Positions 50,982-63,978 of a stretch of 64,000 bases of DNA are shown in pieces (the first letter of the stretch is position 1; each line of letters begins with the position of its first letter). This DNA comes from Rotaria socialis. Its lineage: Eukaryota; Rotifera; Eurotatoria; Philodinida; Philodinidae. A program made the position numbers and the translations under genes. Below the pieces are notes generated by a model, which saw nothing but the letters and a program-made list of their open reading frames with translations, made no database searches and was not told the DNA's origin. The stretch is from positions 62,001 to 126,000 of the forward strand of contig CAJNYU010002841.1 in the NCBI GenBank assembly GCA_905331475.1. The letters run 5' to 3'.

Positions 50982-53900
50982 CTAAATAGAAAAGAAGAAA
51001 AACATGTGTATCGAGGTATTGATTGAGTAAATGATCTTTTTTCTTTTGTGGGTTGTTTGTTCACTACGAAAAGAACTACGAAGCCTGTAATCATTTTTCA
51101 TGTAAAAATGATTGCATTTCCTATCCTTGCATGGTTTTTTATATTTCTCAACATTTTCTTTCCCTACGTGCATGCATATATGCATGTTTTATGTGTATAC
51201 AATGTGTGCTAATCTGTCATGAAGTCCACGGAAGCTTGGAAGACATCGTTCAACTTAGTGTGATTCATTACGAACGAAATAAAGAAAGAAAGTGTTCTTA
51301 TTATTTATCCTTCTGCGTGTTGAGGAAAAGAGCAGCAAAAAATGTTCTGTTTCGATCACATCATGTATAAAAATAAATCTTACCCTATTATTAGTTTTAC
51401 ATTAGAACAGAGAAGATAGAGAAAAAAAAGAGCGACTGCTTCACTAGTCCAATCACTATCATCAATTTTTCACATATACATTAAGAATATAAAATGCTCG
51501 CCCGCTAAGTTCATAAGTATTCATTATAACGAATATTCATTACACTCAATTATAATAAATAAAGTATTCTTTGTTTGATTTGCCTTTTATTAGCGATTGC
51601 ATAACATGCTCTTCTATTAACAATATTTACCCAAGTATCCTTTAATTTTGACTCCTATTCAGCATCCTAAACATAGATTAACTGAAGCATCAGATGAATT
51701 TTTTTGTCTTTTCTTCCTTCGTTTTCTTTTTACACTGTATACAGCTGGGTCAAACATACAACTCATACATAAGAGAAGTGAATTCCTCAAAGAAAAGACA
51801 CGAAGAGCACAAAGAACTAGACATTAAAAACACATGCCATAAATAAAAGGACAGTTTCAACTTTTTCTCATTCATATTTTAACAATGACAATGCATAACA
51901 ATAGATCCGCTGTTGAGCAAATGCTTTCATCAATTATCGATTAACTTTTTCTTACAAAAGAACAAAATTATTTTTCGTAAGCATCTAATCGAACGGCAGA
52001 ACGAGATTGATTCTATTGTCATCAATCATGTAAGAGAAAGAAAAAGAGTATGAAACTCGTTGACAATCAACGTGCATTGTTATTCTAGTGAATGTCACTT
52101 GATTTTAATGTTTCAGGCTGCCTATAGATATGGCTCAATTATTCAATTAAGAATATGGACTATATATTGATATTAATCATTCATAGTTGAATTTCTTTTT
52201 AAGTGAAAAAAACTATGTAAAATATGGCATTCTTTTTCAATGTCATTGCCATTAGATCGATTAATGAAGCAGATATTAATATATTACGTGTTCACATTGC
52301 ATGACACCATTTTCTCTCTTACATATTTGAATCGATAAAGTATAGTTAGCAATAACATACAAATGAGTTAATATAGATACCTCTAAAACTCTGATTAGAA
52401 AAATAGGTTATCAGTTACATATTATTTATGAAAATTTTCTTTATAACTACTTTTGTGTGTAAAAATATTACTTGAGTTGTTCTGCTTCCTGATAACATAG
52501 AAATATGGAATTGTTTTGAAATAAGCCATGGGCAGTATTTGTGTATATTAGGAAAAATACGTTAGATCGGATCATTCGTTGGCGTAAGCAGCATATATAA
52601 AATAGAATTTTCATAAGTAATATTCTAGAATACAGTATGTAATACACTTAGTTAGTCTCTTTTTCAACACTAGTTATTAGTATGTCGCTCTAATGAAGAT
52701 AATTTAATCCTGAAAGCGATACCGAGAAAAACACAATGAATATTGATAATAACCTTAGTTTGAATCTAGCTTTTAGTTTCGTTGTGATAGTGAACGTTAC
52801 ACACATCCTCCACTTACCACGAATAACACTATCTTTCAAAGAAGGATCTATGTATGCTTTCTGGTAAAAAGGTATGTGAGTTAAATGAATTCAATATTTT
52901 GATCTGAACCAGTACAATGGATATGAATCTAGATTTGTTCTGAAACATTTTATGACCAAGAAATGTTGCTATGGTAAGTATTATTAATAGAGAGTCATCT
53001 AATATTCTTTAAAGAACTGCATAGATATTTCTTTAGAAATATTAATTAACATAATCTTATGAGTCAATTTTTGTGAAAATGAAATTTATCTCAAAACTGA
53101 TCGAGATAGCTCTTTTCCTTATAAAAAAAATCTATATTTCTTACAGAAAGAAAGTTCTCTCATGCGGTAAGCATCAATAATTATAGAAAAGATAGTTAAT
53201 TCAGCTATGAATAAATCGAAGTAGAGATGCGAATGAATAAAAAATTGACTCGTCTGATGTTTAAGAAGAAAGAATTATTGCAACAATCAACGTAGTGACT
53301 CTACTATTTTTACATATATGTTATTGTTGTGAGAGTGGATAGAGAGTGTTTCTTTTTCTTCACTGATTTTACCTACAAAGACTAGCCTGGATCAATCGTG
53401 AGCGATGTCAATTCTTTTTGCACTAAATTGCCTTGCAAATATATTTTAATTAATCGTTCTATAAAAAATTCTACATGTTTGGTAAGAAAAACAAACAAAG
53501 CTATAGATGCTTATAGATTATAACTAGCTCAAAAGTTTTCTATCTATGAAATTTTCTCCAACAAATATCTAAAAAAAATCCTTAAATCCGTAATGATTAT
53601 AATAACGAACTTGACAAATGTATACACTTTTCCTACCGACAAAACTAGGTATTGCACGTGTTCATCTTTCCATATCAACAACTATTCTACCTTCCCAGTG
53701 ATCTGAATGTATTTCCGTAAGAAAAAGAATTTGTGTGAATCGAGGAGTTTTGTGGAAGTTAGTTTTTGGAATTAAAACTGGCTGATACAAGCATGGCATT
53801 GGTCTAAATAAGTGATATCCATTATGAATACAACCTCTCGCATACTGTATATACACTATTTCTCGTAGTTATGCAGATGCCAAGAACCTCAACATTGGAA

Positions 53901-56105
53901 CAGAGCGAACAATAAACATACTTTCACAGGTTTCGATCACTCTTCGCACTTCATCGTGTTTTTTTCAAACTTATTTTAGATCGAATGGCACTATTATGGT
54001 AAATGCTTAGTTTTTTGATAGAGTTCCAGTTAGAGCAGTTTTCTTTGGTGACCTCTAGATTTTTATGTAAATAAAAAAACTAATTTTAGCAGATTCTTTC
54101 ATAAAATGAGAAAACGAAGAGAAAATGAACATGCCAAAACTGTAAATTATTTCATCATTCTGTGCATGATCAAATTAAGTTTGCGAGGAATTTGAAGTTG
54201 TTTTCATTTTGTTTTCATAGACTTTTGCTAGAGAGATTTCATTTGCATAGGTATTTCGAAACAGTATACTTCAAAGTCGAACCCATCAATTCAGGAATTA
54301 AATCAACGAAATAATTGCGAACTTCGATTGAAAATCCGACTGTGTCATAACTAGTCTTGTATTTTGAAGTATTATGAAAAAACGTTTTCGACTTTTGAAA
54401 AAGAAAACGAAATTAGTCAGTATAATGTGCTACCAAAAATGTTATAAAAGGTCTAATTATAAGAATTCTTAAACAACAACAACTTATTGACAAAAGATTT
54501 TCACGTCTGTGATATTACAGGATGTTACTTAGACAGATGTATTCAGTTTTTATATATGAATATCTAAATTGAAAGTTTAGCTTATTTATTAAATGAAAGT
54601 TAATTGAACTTGAACTAAAGGGCAACAATAAATATGTTTGGACATACTCAAAACCTGTGGTGCTTAAAAACGATCCATTTTTACTTGATGTATATTTTGA
54701 GCTAAGCGATTGAACAATTAAATTCTAATCTCAACTTGAACACTGTTGCAACGTTGAACAGTCACAAGTCATATTTCTTTCATGTTAAAAAGTTGCTTAA
54801 ATATTCTTCATTCCTTTTTTCGTTAAACAAATTCTCGGTAGTCGCACCAACGTTATTCTCACGCAACGATATAAATGCCAATCAAACCAGTCAGTATTTA
54901 CCACCGAAGTCAAGTGAATTGTTTTCATTTTCCTTATTATCCTGCCCTTGTTTCTTGTTCTTATGAGAAGCGAACACTGTATCGAACGTAACATGCACGG
55001 AATTGCATCGTGTCATTTTTTTTCGTTCCAGTAGATAGAAATCGGTTGTGTTTATTTTTTGATTTTGTCTCTTGAGTAATTATCTGCTAATTAACGAGTT
55101 TAATATAATTATTATGTTCTTCTTGATATTTATTGTGTTGCTACATTATAGGAGAATAGAAATAGAACACTGCAATATCAGCAAGATTAGCAGTATGTTT
55201 TTTGCTGGTAAGATTAATTTTTTGTTTGAGAAATATCAAAAACGCGTTGTATTAACCAGATTAAGGAGTACTCATATTTGAACAATAATATTTCAAACAT
55301 GATTCGTAGAAAGACTACCCGTTTCAGATTGTTTGAGTATGACTAAGCACTAAATTTTTCATTCTCAAAAATATAACAATGAGTTAATGTTGAACTATCT
55401 CAAAACTTCATCACAACAAAAAACTTATGTGTTTATATGCTATTTGTAATGTTTTCAAAACAAAAGTGCTTATAAAATTGAAGAAACGATAGAAACCATA
55501 TCTTTTCAGTTATATGAATTAGTTCTGATTAAAAGTATCAACTATATGAATTTCATCGTCTGAAGGTGGTAGATTCAAAAATATATTGCTGGAATAATGT
55601 ATTTTGTTTGTAAATCTGGAGATAATCCTTTCAAGATGTAATTGTGGACAGACTGAAGGCCAGCACTAATATTTAGTTTCCAAATGTTCTAAAAGTAATA
55701 TATAGTTTCTTATTTTATTACTAATAGCTTTTCAAATTCAGTGATAGGAATTCTGTTACAGAACTAACTAGAGTAAAAGACACGGAGTTTAAGGACTTTG
55801 TGAAAAGTAGGAAGCGGATAGAATTGATTTCTCATTGATCACTAAATCAAAAGTTTTGACCGATGCAAGCAACGAGATTTTGCTCTAACTACTTTTCATG
55901 ACTCTTCAGCATTAATTCTATTCAGACAATAAGCACCTCTTGATTTGGCTAATTCTTTGAAATATTGCCATAATAAGCATATCGTAGATCGTCGAATGTG
56001 TATTCACAATAGACAGTAGCGCATAAGGAATCATCCTAGTATAACAGGTTAGAAACAGAGTATGAAGTGTCAACTGTTGACAATTGATGTCGCAGAGTTT
56101 TTGTC
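50982..56105. other. Long gene-free AT-rich region
   Basis: Five kilobases without a gene I can support. Frames at 51053, 53662 (-), 54736 and 55072 are short and match no family I know. The first few hundred bases may carry the coronin 5' UTR and promoter. Confidence 0.55.
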
Positions 56106-56174
56106 ACTACCGCCGATATACTGCGGTACTCATAATAACCGACGGTGCACCGGCAGTTTACCGGCGGTAGCGCT
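56106..56174. repeat. GC-rich imperfect palindrome of iterated ACCGGCGGTA motif
   Basis: CTACCGCCGATATAC at the left and TTACCGGCGGTAG at the right face each other. CTGCGGTA, ACCGACGGT and CACCGGCAG, variants of the same motif, lie between. The patch is conspicuously GC-rich against its surroundings. Confidence 0.45.
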
Positions 56175-56433
56175 TGTAAGCTCCGGTTCCAGTTAAAAAG
56201 GCTTCCAGAAACCGTTTTTCGTCAAATCCCTATTTATTTCGGAAAAAGAATTCGAATTAATCGAAAACAAAACTATTATAGTATATATTTTGAGAATTAT
56301 TATTTTTACAGCGGCATCTTTAATAAAATATTTATCTCATAAATGTGACTGATTTGAGAGATGTGGCTACTACAGGCGGCTAAGACACATCGACATAATC
56401 AGAGTGCTCCGAATTGAGCAAAATGTAGCTCAT

Positions 56434-56988
56434 CTCACAATGGAGGTGTTTCAGGTGATAAGCAAAAACGTTGAAGTTTTTTTTTATGTCAAATGAAAGC
56501 TCTCATCATGAAACTAACATGGTTAAAATATTGGCGGCTGTTGGTGTACCCTTATGGAGATATTCGATTTTTCAGTGAATTTTCTCTACAGGACCGGCTT
56601 TCCCAGCAATATCATATTTTCGAATTTGAACCTGAAACTTTGTATGCATGAAGGTTTCAATGGGACTAGCTTACAGAAAAAAACATCAGAAGGTTTGGAC
56701 AAACCCTCTTCGAAATATAGATGCCTCAAGTATACAGCTTCTATAGAAAATTGTCTATATTTTGAGAGATTCATATCTCGAAGACGGTTTGTCCAAACGT
56801 TCTGATGTTTTTTTTCTGTACGCTAGTCCCATTGAAACCATCATGCATACAAAGTTTCAGGTTCAAATTCGAAAATATGANCAACAGCCGCCAATATTTT
56901 AACCATGCTAGTTTCATGATGAGAGCTTTCATTTGACATAAAAAACTTCAACGTTTTTGCTTATCACCTGAAACACCTCCATTGTCAG
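56434..56988. mobile_element. Foldback element with about 110 bp and longer inverted arms, containing an N
   Basis: The ends read CTCACAATGGAGGTG and, inverted, CTGACAATGGAGGTG. The arms continue through TCAGGTGATAAGCAAAAACG, CATGATGAGAGCTTTCATTT and ATATTGGCGGCTGTTG. The inner part (TTCGAATTTGAACCTGAAAC and AATGGGACTAGC) is also inverted around a centre near 56740. On the right arm an N at 56881 replaces about 69 bp present on the left arm, so this base marks an assembly join. No coding capacity. Confidence 0.65.
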
Positions 56989-57149
56989 TAATAGAACTTT
57001 TACAACCTTCGTTTTAACTCAGTGTATTGTTCCAAGACGTAACGTTTCGTTTGCTAAACGTATAACAATAATCACAAATTCAGTGAAGAAATTAAACACG
57101 ACTACAAATACAAAATTCTGTCATCCCAGTGAAAAATATCCATCACAAC

Positions 57150-58140
57150 ATCGTGATTAGTTTTGATTATGGTTGAGCAAATCCAATTTCTCGAACCAAA
57201 TCACTTCTTTTTGTAATATAATCCGATTAAAATCTAACAACCGATTGTAACTTCAATCAATTCAATCAATTATTGATGATTTTACCCCTTAAAATCTAAT
57301 TTTAATCGATTGATTGCCCAGGAGAATCATTCCGACAGTAGGATCCTATCGGATTCCGACAAGGGTCAGACAGTGAGTATACTGAATACCATGTGTGTTT
57401 CAATAAAGCCGACGAAATCTTATGGGATTCCTGGACACCGACCTACAGTCGGATCTTCAGTATTGAATCTAATCGGATCCGGTGTCGGATTTTAACGGAA
57501 TCCAGCTCTATCGAATCACCCTCCCATGTCGAGCAATCATATTGTAAGATCTGATAAGATCTTGCATCTGATCTTATATGATCTTGCAAGATCATACGAA
57601 AATCTTACAAAAAATCGTAGTTCCTGAGATCTGAGATCAATTCACACAATCAGATTCTTGAAAGAACTTACACATTAATACGATCTTTCAAGAATCTGAC
57701 TGTGCGAATTGATCTCAGATCTCAGGAACTACGATTTTTTGTAAGATTCTTGTAAGATTTCGCCCGTATTCCACGATCTTGCATGCGTTTCATAAGATCT
57801 TGTGTCAGATTTTTCGACCTGGGGACTTATTTGAACGTGAATAAGAAAATGATTTTTCCGTCGGAACCGACAATAGGTCCATGTTCAGGAATTCTATCGG
57901 ATTCTGTCTGAGAGTCGGATCTCATAGGATTCGATAAGATCCGTTGTCGGATTCATTCATCTGGTTGGTTTTAATCTTTCCAATCGATTGAAATTTCAAT
58001 CTGTGAAATCAAATTAATAAATTGTCAATCGATTCTTTCGAAATAACTTGCTTGAACTTGATTTTAATTCTACAATCGATTGAAATCGTATCAATGGATT
58101 GAAATCACAATCTTTAAAAATCAAATTGATTTATAATTAG
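57150..58140. mobile_element. Concentric nested inverted-repeat elements (three shells around a palindrome)
   Basis: Outer shell (about 57178-57316 and 57965-58140): repeated CAATCGATTG-like words. Second shell (57317-57964): ends CCCAGGAGAATCATTCCGAC and, inverted, CCAGATGAATGAATCCGAC, with iterated ATCGGATTCCGACA and GGATCCTAT words. Third shell (57523-57823): ends CCCATGTCGAGCAATC and, inverted, CCCAGGTCGAAAAATC, with iterated AGATCTTGCAAGATC words. At the centre is the palindrome 57601-57748. The layout suggests successive insertions of related non-autonomous elements into one another. No protein is encoded. Confidence 0.55.
57601..57748. repeat. Near-perfect palindrome, 64 bp arms, 20 bp loop
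   Basis: Arms 57601-57664 and 57685-57748 are inverted copies with two mismatches. They contain AAAATCGTAGTTCCTGAGAT and GATCAATTC. The sequence could extrude as a cruciform or, if transcribed, form a long hairpin. Confidence 0.85.
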
Positions 58141-58683
58141 TTTATATTAAAGAAGACCTATCATTGGTGGTAAAGTTTCTCCAATTTTTTTCAATTGAAT
58201 TTTTTTGTTATTTTGCATAACTTTTACTAATACTGTTGGTTGTAGGGGTGGCACTTAACGTTAATTTAATATTAAATGGTAAGTTTTAATTTAACACTTA
58301 ATATTAATACAAAGATGTTTACATTAGCCACTGAATTACTTAATATTAAGTATTCAACTTTTCGCGTTAACACTTAACTCACTTTTAAGTGAATTAAGTA
58401 CCTTGTGCGAAAAAACATCGGATTAATAAAATGTGCGAAATAGCGAGCATAGCTGTAAAAACTATTCAACTTAATTTTAGTATCCTGAGAATCAACCTGT
58501 GTATTTGATTGCTTTTCTCAAGTTTATTTTATAACTCATCACAACTCATCTTCTTATGCCTGAGGTCCATCCCAAGAATTTCGAAAAACATTTTTGTCGC
58601 TATTTTGTTTCAGGTCTAACCATTTTGATAATCCTAAGTGTTCTATTTTAAATATCATTTCATTTTGTGGGAGTAATCGGTCA

Positions 58684-58990
58684 NCAAGATATGCAACTTC
58701 TATAGAAAAACGCCAATATTTTCAGAGATGGACATCTCGAAGAGGATTTGTCGAAAAATGCTGAAATTTTTTCTGTGAACTAGCCCCATTGAGGTTTTCA
58801 TTTTTACAAAGTTTCAGGTCGAAATTCAAAAATTTGATTTTGCTTCGAAAGTAAGGTCCTGCAGAGAAAACTTACTGAAAAATCGAATATCTCTGTCCAG
58901 GTAAGCCATGGGCAGCTCATCTTTTAAATACGTTAGTTTCTCGATGAGAATGATCATTTCCCCGGAACAAGGTCAATTTTACTGCTTAAC
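58684..58990. repeat. Diverged single-arm copy of the 56.4 kb foldback family
   Basis: From the N at 58684 onward the sequence follows the right half of the foldback at lower similarity: ATATTTTCAGAGATGGACATC, CTAGCCCCATTGAGG, ACAAAGTTTCAGGTCGAAATT. It also contains the GCAGAGAAAACTTACTGAAA block that is missing at the N in the first copy's right arm. It lies inside the large TAGGGGTG element. Confidence 0.55.
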
Positions 58991-61900
58991 AGTTCACAAC
59001 CTTCCATTGTAAGAAAAATTTGCAACCCTCTATGAAAGTCTGAGAAACCAGCTTTTGACTTCACAGTTCATTAAGTTTCAGTGTAACTTACATTTGTTGA
59101 AAATAGGTCTATTCGATGTAGAATCTTTCCCTCTATCACAATCTATAAGAGCTTCTAAGACACTCAATTTTTTCCTACCAATAAATTGGAAATGCCGCCC
59201 TAGTTTCGTAATTTTTTGGAAAATGACGTACTCTTATGAAGTGGAAATACTTTGGCTCAATGAGCATGATTTTTGTTGTCTAAATGAAATGCTGCATAAT
59301 CGGTCGTACTATATGCTTTTCAATTGAAAATTCGATGGCTCCGAAGTCTCTTTTGATACAACCGCAAGAAATCACAGCGAATGACATATGTTTTATGGTA
59401 GTATTTCACGATTTTCGCGCAGAAGTATCCGTCTTTGAGGTTTTAAAGATGTGTTATCTGAAATCAGGACAAAAATCTGAGCTTAGTAGTACATATTTCA
59501 TGCTGTCTCGATAACTTTCGCTTTTACCTCAAAATTTCCTTCTGGTATACTAACGTCGCAACCAGGTTTTCGGGATGAAATGGGCTCTGCCCTAGGCTTT
59601 TTACCAGATCAATTGAAAACTGTTTGAATTTCTTCCGACTCTTTCTGAGTAGAGTAGGTGTTGTTTGAATGTTGTAGATGTAGAGATTCAAACAGGTCTG
59701 CTTGGTACGGTTCATTTACATTTATGTTACTATTCTGATGATATTTGAATGGAAAAAACAGAATTTCTTGATAAGATAACAAGGGAACTTTATATATGGA
59801 AATGAGAATATATTATCAAAGGACTCGGCATTTATAGAGATTGCTATTTTAAATTAAAAAAATTTCGATGAAATTTTATAAACTACTAGATGAGGACGTA
59901 TTCATAATAGACATTTATTCACAATATATGTTTGAAAAGGCGAATGGTAAGACGCAGTGTACTATCTACTAGGATCCCACGAAAACGCGAACACAGAAAA
60001 GGAAATCTTTAAATTTTTTCGGAAAGGACAGTTTTTTGATTTTTCGCTACTTTTCTTTCTTTTTTCTCGGAAAGGAAAATTATTAAGAATGATGAATGGT
60101 AAGTTTTCAAAGTTTTTCTATACATCTTTCCCGTTTTATCAAGTGAAGCCCTAAACGAGATATAGGTGACATTTTCAAATGTGTTTCTTTCATTTTCTTG
60201 CTTTATCTCTTTTGTTTTTTGCATTTCTCACTCTCCAGACTAACCTTTTCTTTCTTTTGCTGTATTCAGTTGGTCGGACATGTTCTTCTATATTACTTGT
60301 GGTCCCTTTATGTCAATCTCATGAACTTCAGTGGATTCCATCTCTTACGTGTGTGTTAGAAAAGTTGAGCTTACTGTAGATTTTTGATAAAAATATATTA
60401 TCCATATTATCACATGCGTCGTATAGTATTATCAACAAATATTTTAAAAAATAACGATCATCTTTTTTTTGTTCCGTAGGTTCTTTTTTATTTTGATTCA
60501 TGTTATAGCTAAGTGAAGGTGATAAAATAAACAATTGATATATCATAGAGAATTACATTGTAGACAAAGTAGCACCGACCTTTAGGTTCAAGTATTGACG
60601 TAATCTTGCTCATCTTGTTTAATTAAACATACATAAAAGCGTAGTGGCGATGAAAATAAATCCCATAGTATAACATGATGAATATCAATGTTCGTAGCAT
60701 GTTTATTTTTTCCTCTTTCTCTACAATCTTACTTTGGGCAGAATAGCAGACACTTTTTGTTGAAATGCAACAAATGAACTTTTTAAGACAAAATGTGTTG
60801 ACAGAAGTTGAACCACTCCGGAACACAAACCCGAAGCGATCTATGGTTGTCATTACACGAAACTAAACACTGCGCAACTGAAATCTACGCATGGCATGGT
60901 TCAAAAACTTGTGAATTACTGCTTATTAATTTTCATTAGAAACTCCGGAAACAACCCTCTCGACCAGAGATGATTTAGTATATATTATACCGTAACTCGT
61001 CCATCTTCTGATCCAGAATCCACTCTACAAAACTAAAAAAGCCGTCATACATTCTTTTATTTTTCAGTTAGATTAGTGGAACCTATGCACTACGGCATCA
61101 CTTAAATCGCTATTTTCACGCGGCTCATATAAGGTTTCTACAAAACCGTACGTTTCCAACTACCCTAAATCTTTTAGTAATGCTTGTTTTCTTCCCCATA
61201 AAGATCAAAAATCAACAGAAAAAGATTTGCCCAACAGCTGATTGAGATTAAAATTTCAGCATCGGCAGATCAGACGTCTCTGTACACGAAGAAGATCGTA
61301 AAAATCAAATTTGAAAAAAAAACAATCTTCGCTTTCAAGGCGATTTCAGAAACCTATAAACCTCTAAGTTGATCATTTTCTAGAGAAAGTTTTAAAAGAG
61401 AGCTGCCTTACAAGCAGTTGCTGAAACATTGAATTTATACATGTGTGCACTTGATGAATCACCATAATCTCATTCAAAAGCCGGAGTCAAAAACAATTCT
61501 CGAATTATAAGAGAGTCGAGTAGAATATATTTGAGACAATCGATGCAAAAAAAACATTTTCTTTCAAGGTAGTTTGTTTTCTGTCATACGTGGAAAACTT
61601 GTTCGACGTCTTAATCGAGGTAATGCTTAGTATGTTTTTCGGATAAGAAAGAACGAGAAGACTTCTAAAGTTAAGCGTAGTCTGATGTAACAGCATGCGA
61701 AGAGGAAAATATTGTCAAAGGAAGAAAGAAACCAATGGGGAATATCAACAGTAGGAAAGTAACTTGAATTCAAGACAAAATAATGAGTAGAAGAATATCT
61801 ATTACAGCTACCGATATTAAAATGATTGTTTTATTATAGCTGTAGTCGATAGCTCAAATACTGTTAACTTCTATAAAAATTTCAAATTTCCATCTATTTC

Positions 61901-62229
61901 TTTTTGGAAAGGAAAGTAGAGAAAGTTAAAAGGCTTTCTTTACCTAAAAGAAGGAAAGTGAGTGTGCCACTCCTAAGATGGACCTCAGGCATAAAAAGAT
62001 GAGTTGTGGTGAATTATAAAATAAACTTGAGAAAAGCAATCAAATACACAGGTTGATTCTCAGGATACTAAAATTAAGTTGAAAAGTTTTTACAGCTATG
62101 ATCGCTATTTCGCACATTTTATTAATCCAATGTTTTTTTCTCACAAGGTACTTAATATTAGGTAATTAATAAGTGGCTAATGCAATCCTGTTTCTATTAA
62201 TATTAAGTGTTAAGTAAAACCACTTAATC

Positions 62230-62524
62230 CCAGGTCGAACATTCCGGCCACCAGATCCCGTAGGATACTCCAGGAAATATGCGAAAAAGTCACGATATCC
62301 TGCAGGAAAACACGGGAAACCGCTGGAACATGCAAGCAGTATTTCAGTGAAAAATACGGCCGAACTTTTCCGACGGATTCCTGCCAAGTTCCGGTGCTTT
62401 CCGGCAGGAATTGATCGGAAATCATCGGAAAAAATCCGAAAAATTTCCAACCGGAATACTACTGCCACAAAATCAACGGAACTACCCGGAACCGACCGTT
62501 TCAACGCCGGACTGTTCGACCTGG
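62230..62524. mobile_element. 295 bp CCAGG-ended MITE-like insert with iterated CCGGAA motif
   Basis: Ends CCAGGTCGAACATTCCGGCC and, inverted, CCAGGTCGAACAGTCCGGCG. The body is unusually GC-rich and consists largely of TTCCGG/CCGGAA variants. It interrupts the right arm of the TAGGGGTG element. Flanks are TTAATC and AATTAA, so a target duplication is not clear. The terminal sequence is shared with the third shell of the 57 kb cluster. Confidence 0.6.
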
Positions 62525-62572
62525 AATTAAATCGCCTAATTGGCTCAAATTAAAGTCAACGGTTCACCCCTA

Positions 62573-63350
62573 GTCGATGGTATTATAAGAATAAATTAAG
62601 ATACATAATATAAATAGACTAATTATACTTCTTTTCCAGTTCTCCGATATAAAATACACAAGTATTCTGTGATTTGACATTTCTCATTGATATTGCTAGT
62701 GGAAAATATATTACTAAAAATGACAAGAAACGTATTTAAGCTATATAGGAATATTATATAAGTAGAAAGCACATATTATATGAGTAGAACATAAAACAAT
62801 ATCAGCTCTATCACCGCTATGTATTTAGAACACTACTACGTATAAAATGTTAAGTATCTACATAGGACGAATTAAAATCGACTAGAAATTTTTAGTTAAT
62901 GTCAATCGAACTTTAATATTTTTAAGCGATTGGTTTTGTCATATTGCCATCTAAGTTCAAAACAATTTATATCGCAGCTTCAGATTTAGGTTATCTGTGA
63001 GATTTTAATATTTTAATAACTATTTGTTAAACATGAGAAATCAAAAAAATCGTAAAAATTTTGTGTTAGACACTTGACTATCAAGAAGAAGCGCTCGCTT
63101 TCTATGTTTATGCATTGATTTAATTAACAAGTGATTATCGACTACAATTGATTAACAGGTAAGAAAATGTTGCATGCGATTTATAGTTAACAGTCCTAGC
63201 TAAAATATTTGATTTTTTCGCCTTTGGTCGTTAGGAATTCGTTAGAGAACCATGAAAGATTTGCTATTTTTTCTACAGAAGGCCACTAAATTCTGAAAGA
63301 AACTTGTACGCTGAAAATCATGAAGATTTAGTCAGTACCCAAGTCAATGA
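62573..63350. other. AT-rich spacer
   Basis: About 780 bp of AT-rich sequence with no feature I can support. Confidence 0.5.
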
Positions 63351-63357
63351 TTTCAGA

Positions 63358-63650
63358 CTCCGGAACCGACCGGAAACGGTAGGAAGCGGCGTTATTTCCC
63401 GCTACTTCCGGTGATTTCCAACGACATTCCAATCGGAAACGGACCGGAAAACTATCCGGAAGTTGGAAGCAGTATTCCTTTTGGAAATCACCGTATTGTA
63501 ACCGGAGTATTCCGCACTATTCTCCGCCACCGTAACCATTCGGAAAAATTACCGGAACCGACCCGTGATCACACGGAATATTATCGGAATACGCCACGGA
63601 ACTAACGAAATCTGATCGACTCCACCCGGGAAAATTCCGGAAGTTCTAAT
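63358..63650. repeat. CCGGAA-iterated GC-rich element, related to the 62.2 kb insert
   Basis: CCGGAA/TTCCGG and CGGAAACGG-like words recur more than a dozen times over about 290 bp, in contrast to the AT-rich flanks. It resembles the body of the 62230-62524 element, but matching CCAGG termini are not evident. It may be a truncated or divergent copy. Confidence 0.5.
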
Positions 63651-63654
63651 CTTC

Positions 63655-63978
63655 TTGAGATCTCTCGCATATCTCCTGACACCATTACACTTACTCATTC
63701 TTGACAGTCGCACCACCAAGAAACTAAATTACCAGCCACATTCGCCAATGCCAAAACCCTCCCGCACCGCTCCACGGTCATCCACTCAACCATACCACAC
63801 CCGAAGCGATCCAGAGCTCACCACTGAAGAATTCAGCTATTTCGAAGACTTCTTCCTCAAAATCAACGGGGCAAGACGCTTAAAGGTCTTTGTAATCCAT
63901 TACCTTCCATTTATGCTATGTGAAAGCAGCATTCATTCACTTTTAATGAAAATGATCCTTAAAGATCCTTTTCAGTGA
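63655..63978 (+). CDS. Unrecognised frame at the window end, possibly the start of a mobile-element protein
   Basis: An open frame of 107 codons. Its middle part (about 63700-63880) has C-rich, GC-richer codon use unlike the other genes in the window. That part reads as a basic Pro/Ser/Arg-rich stretch (PMPKPSRTAPRSSTQPYHTR) followed by an acidic one (DPELTTEEFSYFEDFF). A possible donor (AAAG|GTCTTT) follows NGARRLK, so an intron could begin there. The composition suggests imported or mobile-element coding sequence. No family is recognised. Confidence 0.25.
   Translation: MRSLAYLLTPLHLLILDSRTTKKLNYQPHSPMPKPSRTAPRSSTQPYHTRSDPELTTEEFSYFEDFFLKINGARRLKVFVIHYLPFMLCESSIHSLLMKMILKDPFQ

Larger units (their letters stand above)
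58243..62572. mobile_element. Large decayed element with TAGGGGTG ends and long inverted repeats (hAT-like)
   Basis: Left end TAGGGGTGGCACTTAACG at 58243; right end, inverted, TAGGGGTGAACCGTTGAC at 62572. Ends starting C/TAGGGGTG are typical of hAT elements. Flanking 8-mers (GTTGGTTG and GTCGATGG) agree at only five of eight positions, so the target duplication is weak. The inner parts of the arms (about 58400-58575 and 61974-62155) are about 95% alike, sharing TTGATTGCTTTTCTCAAGTT and GCCTGAGGTCCATC. Subterminal TTAATATTAAG words are iterated. The 3.4 kb between the arms has no intact transposase frame. Confidence 0.5.

Noticed and set aside
53662..53856. 64-codon minus-strand frame with diverse residues (contains HSDHWEGRIVV)
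   Set aside because: Reads more protein-like than most frames but has no domain I recognise, no plausible flanking exons and no signal; left as spacer.
59055..59514. Two overlapping plus-strand frames inside the TAGGGGTG element as a possible transposase
   Set aside because: No DDE/hAT dimerisation motifs, short, and overlapping in different frames; more likely decayed sequence.
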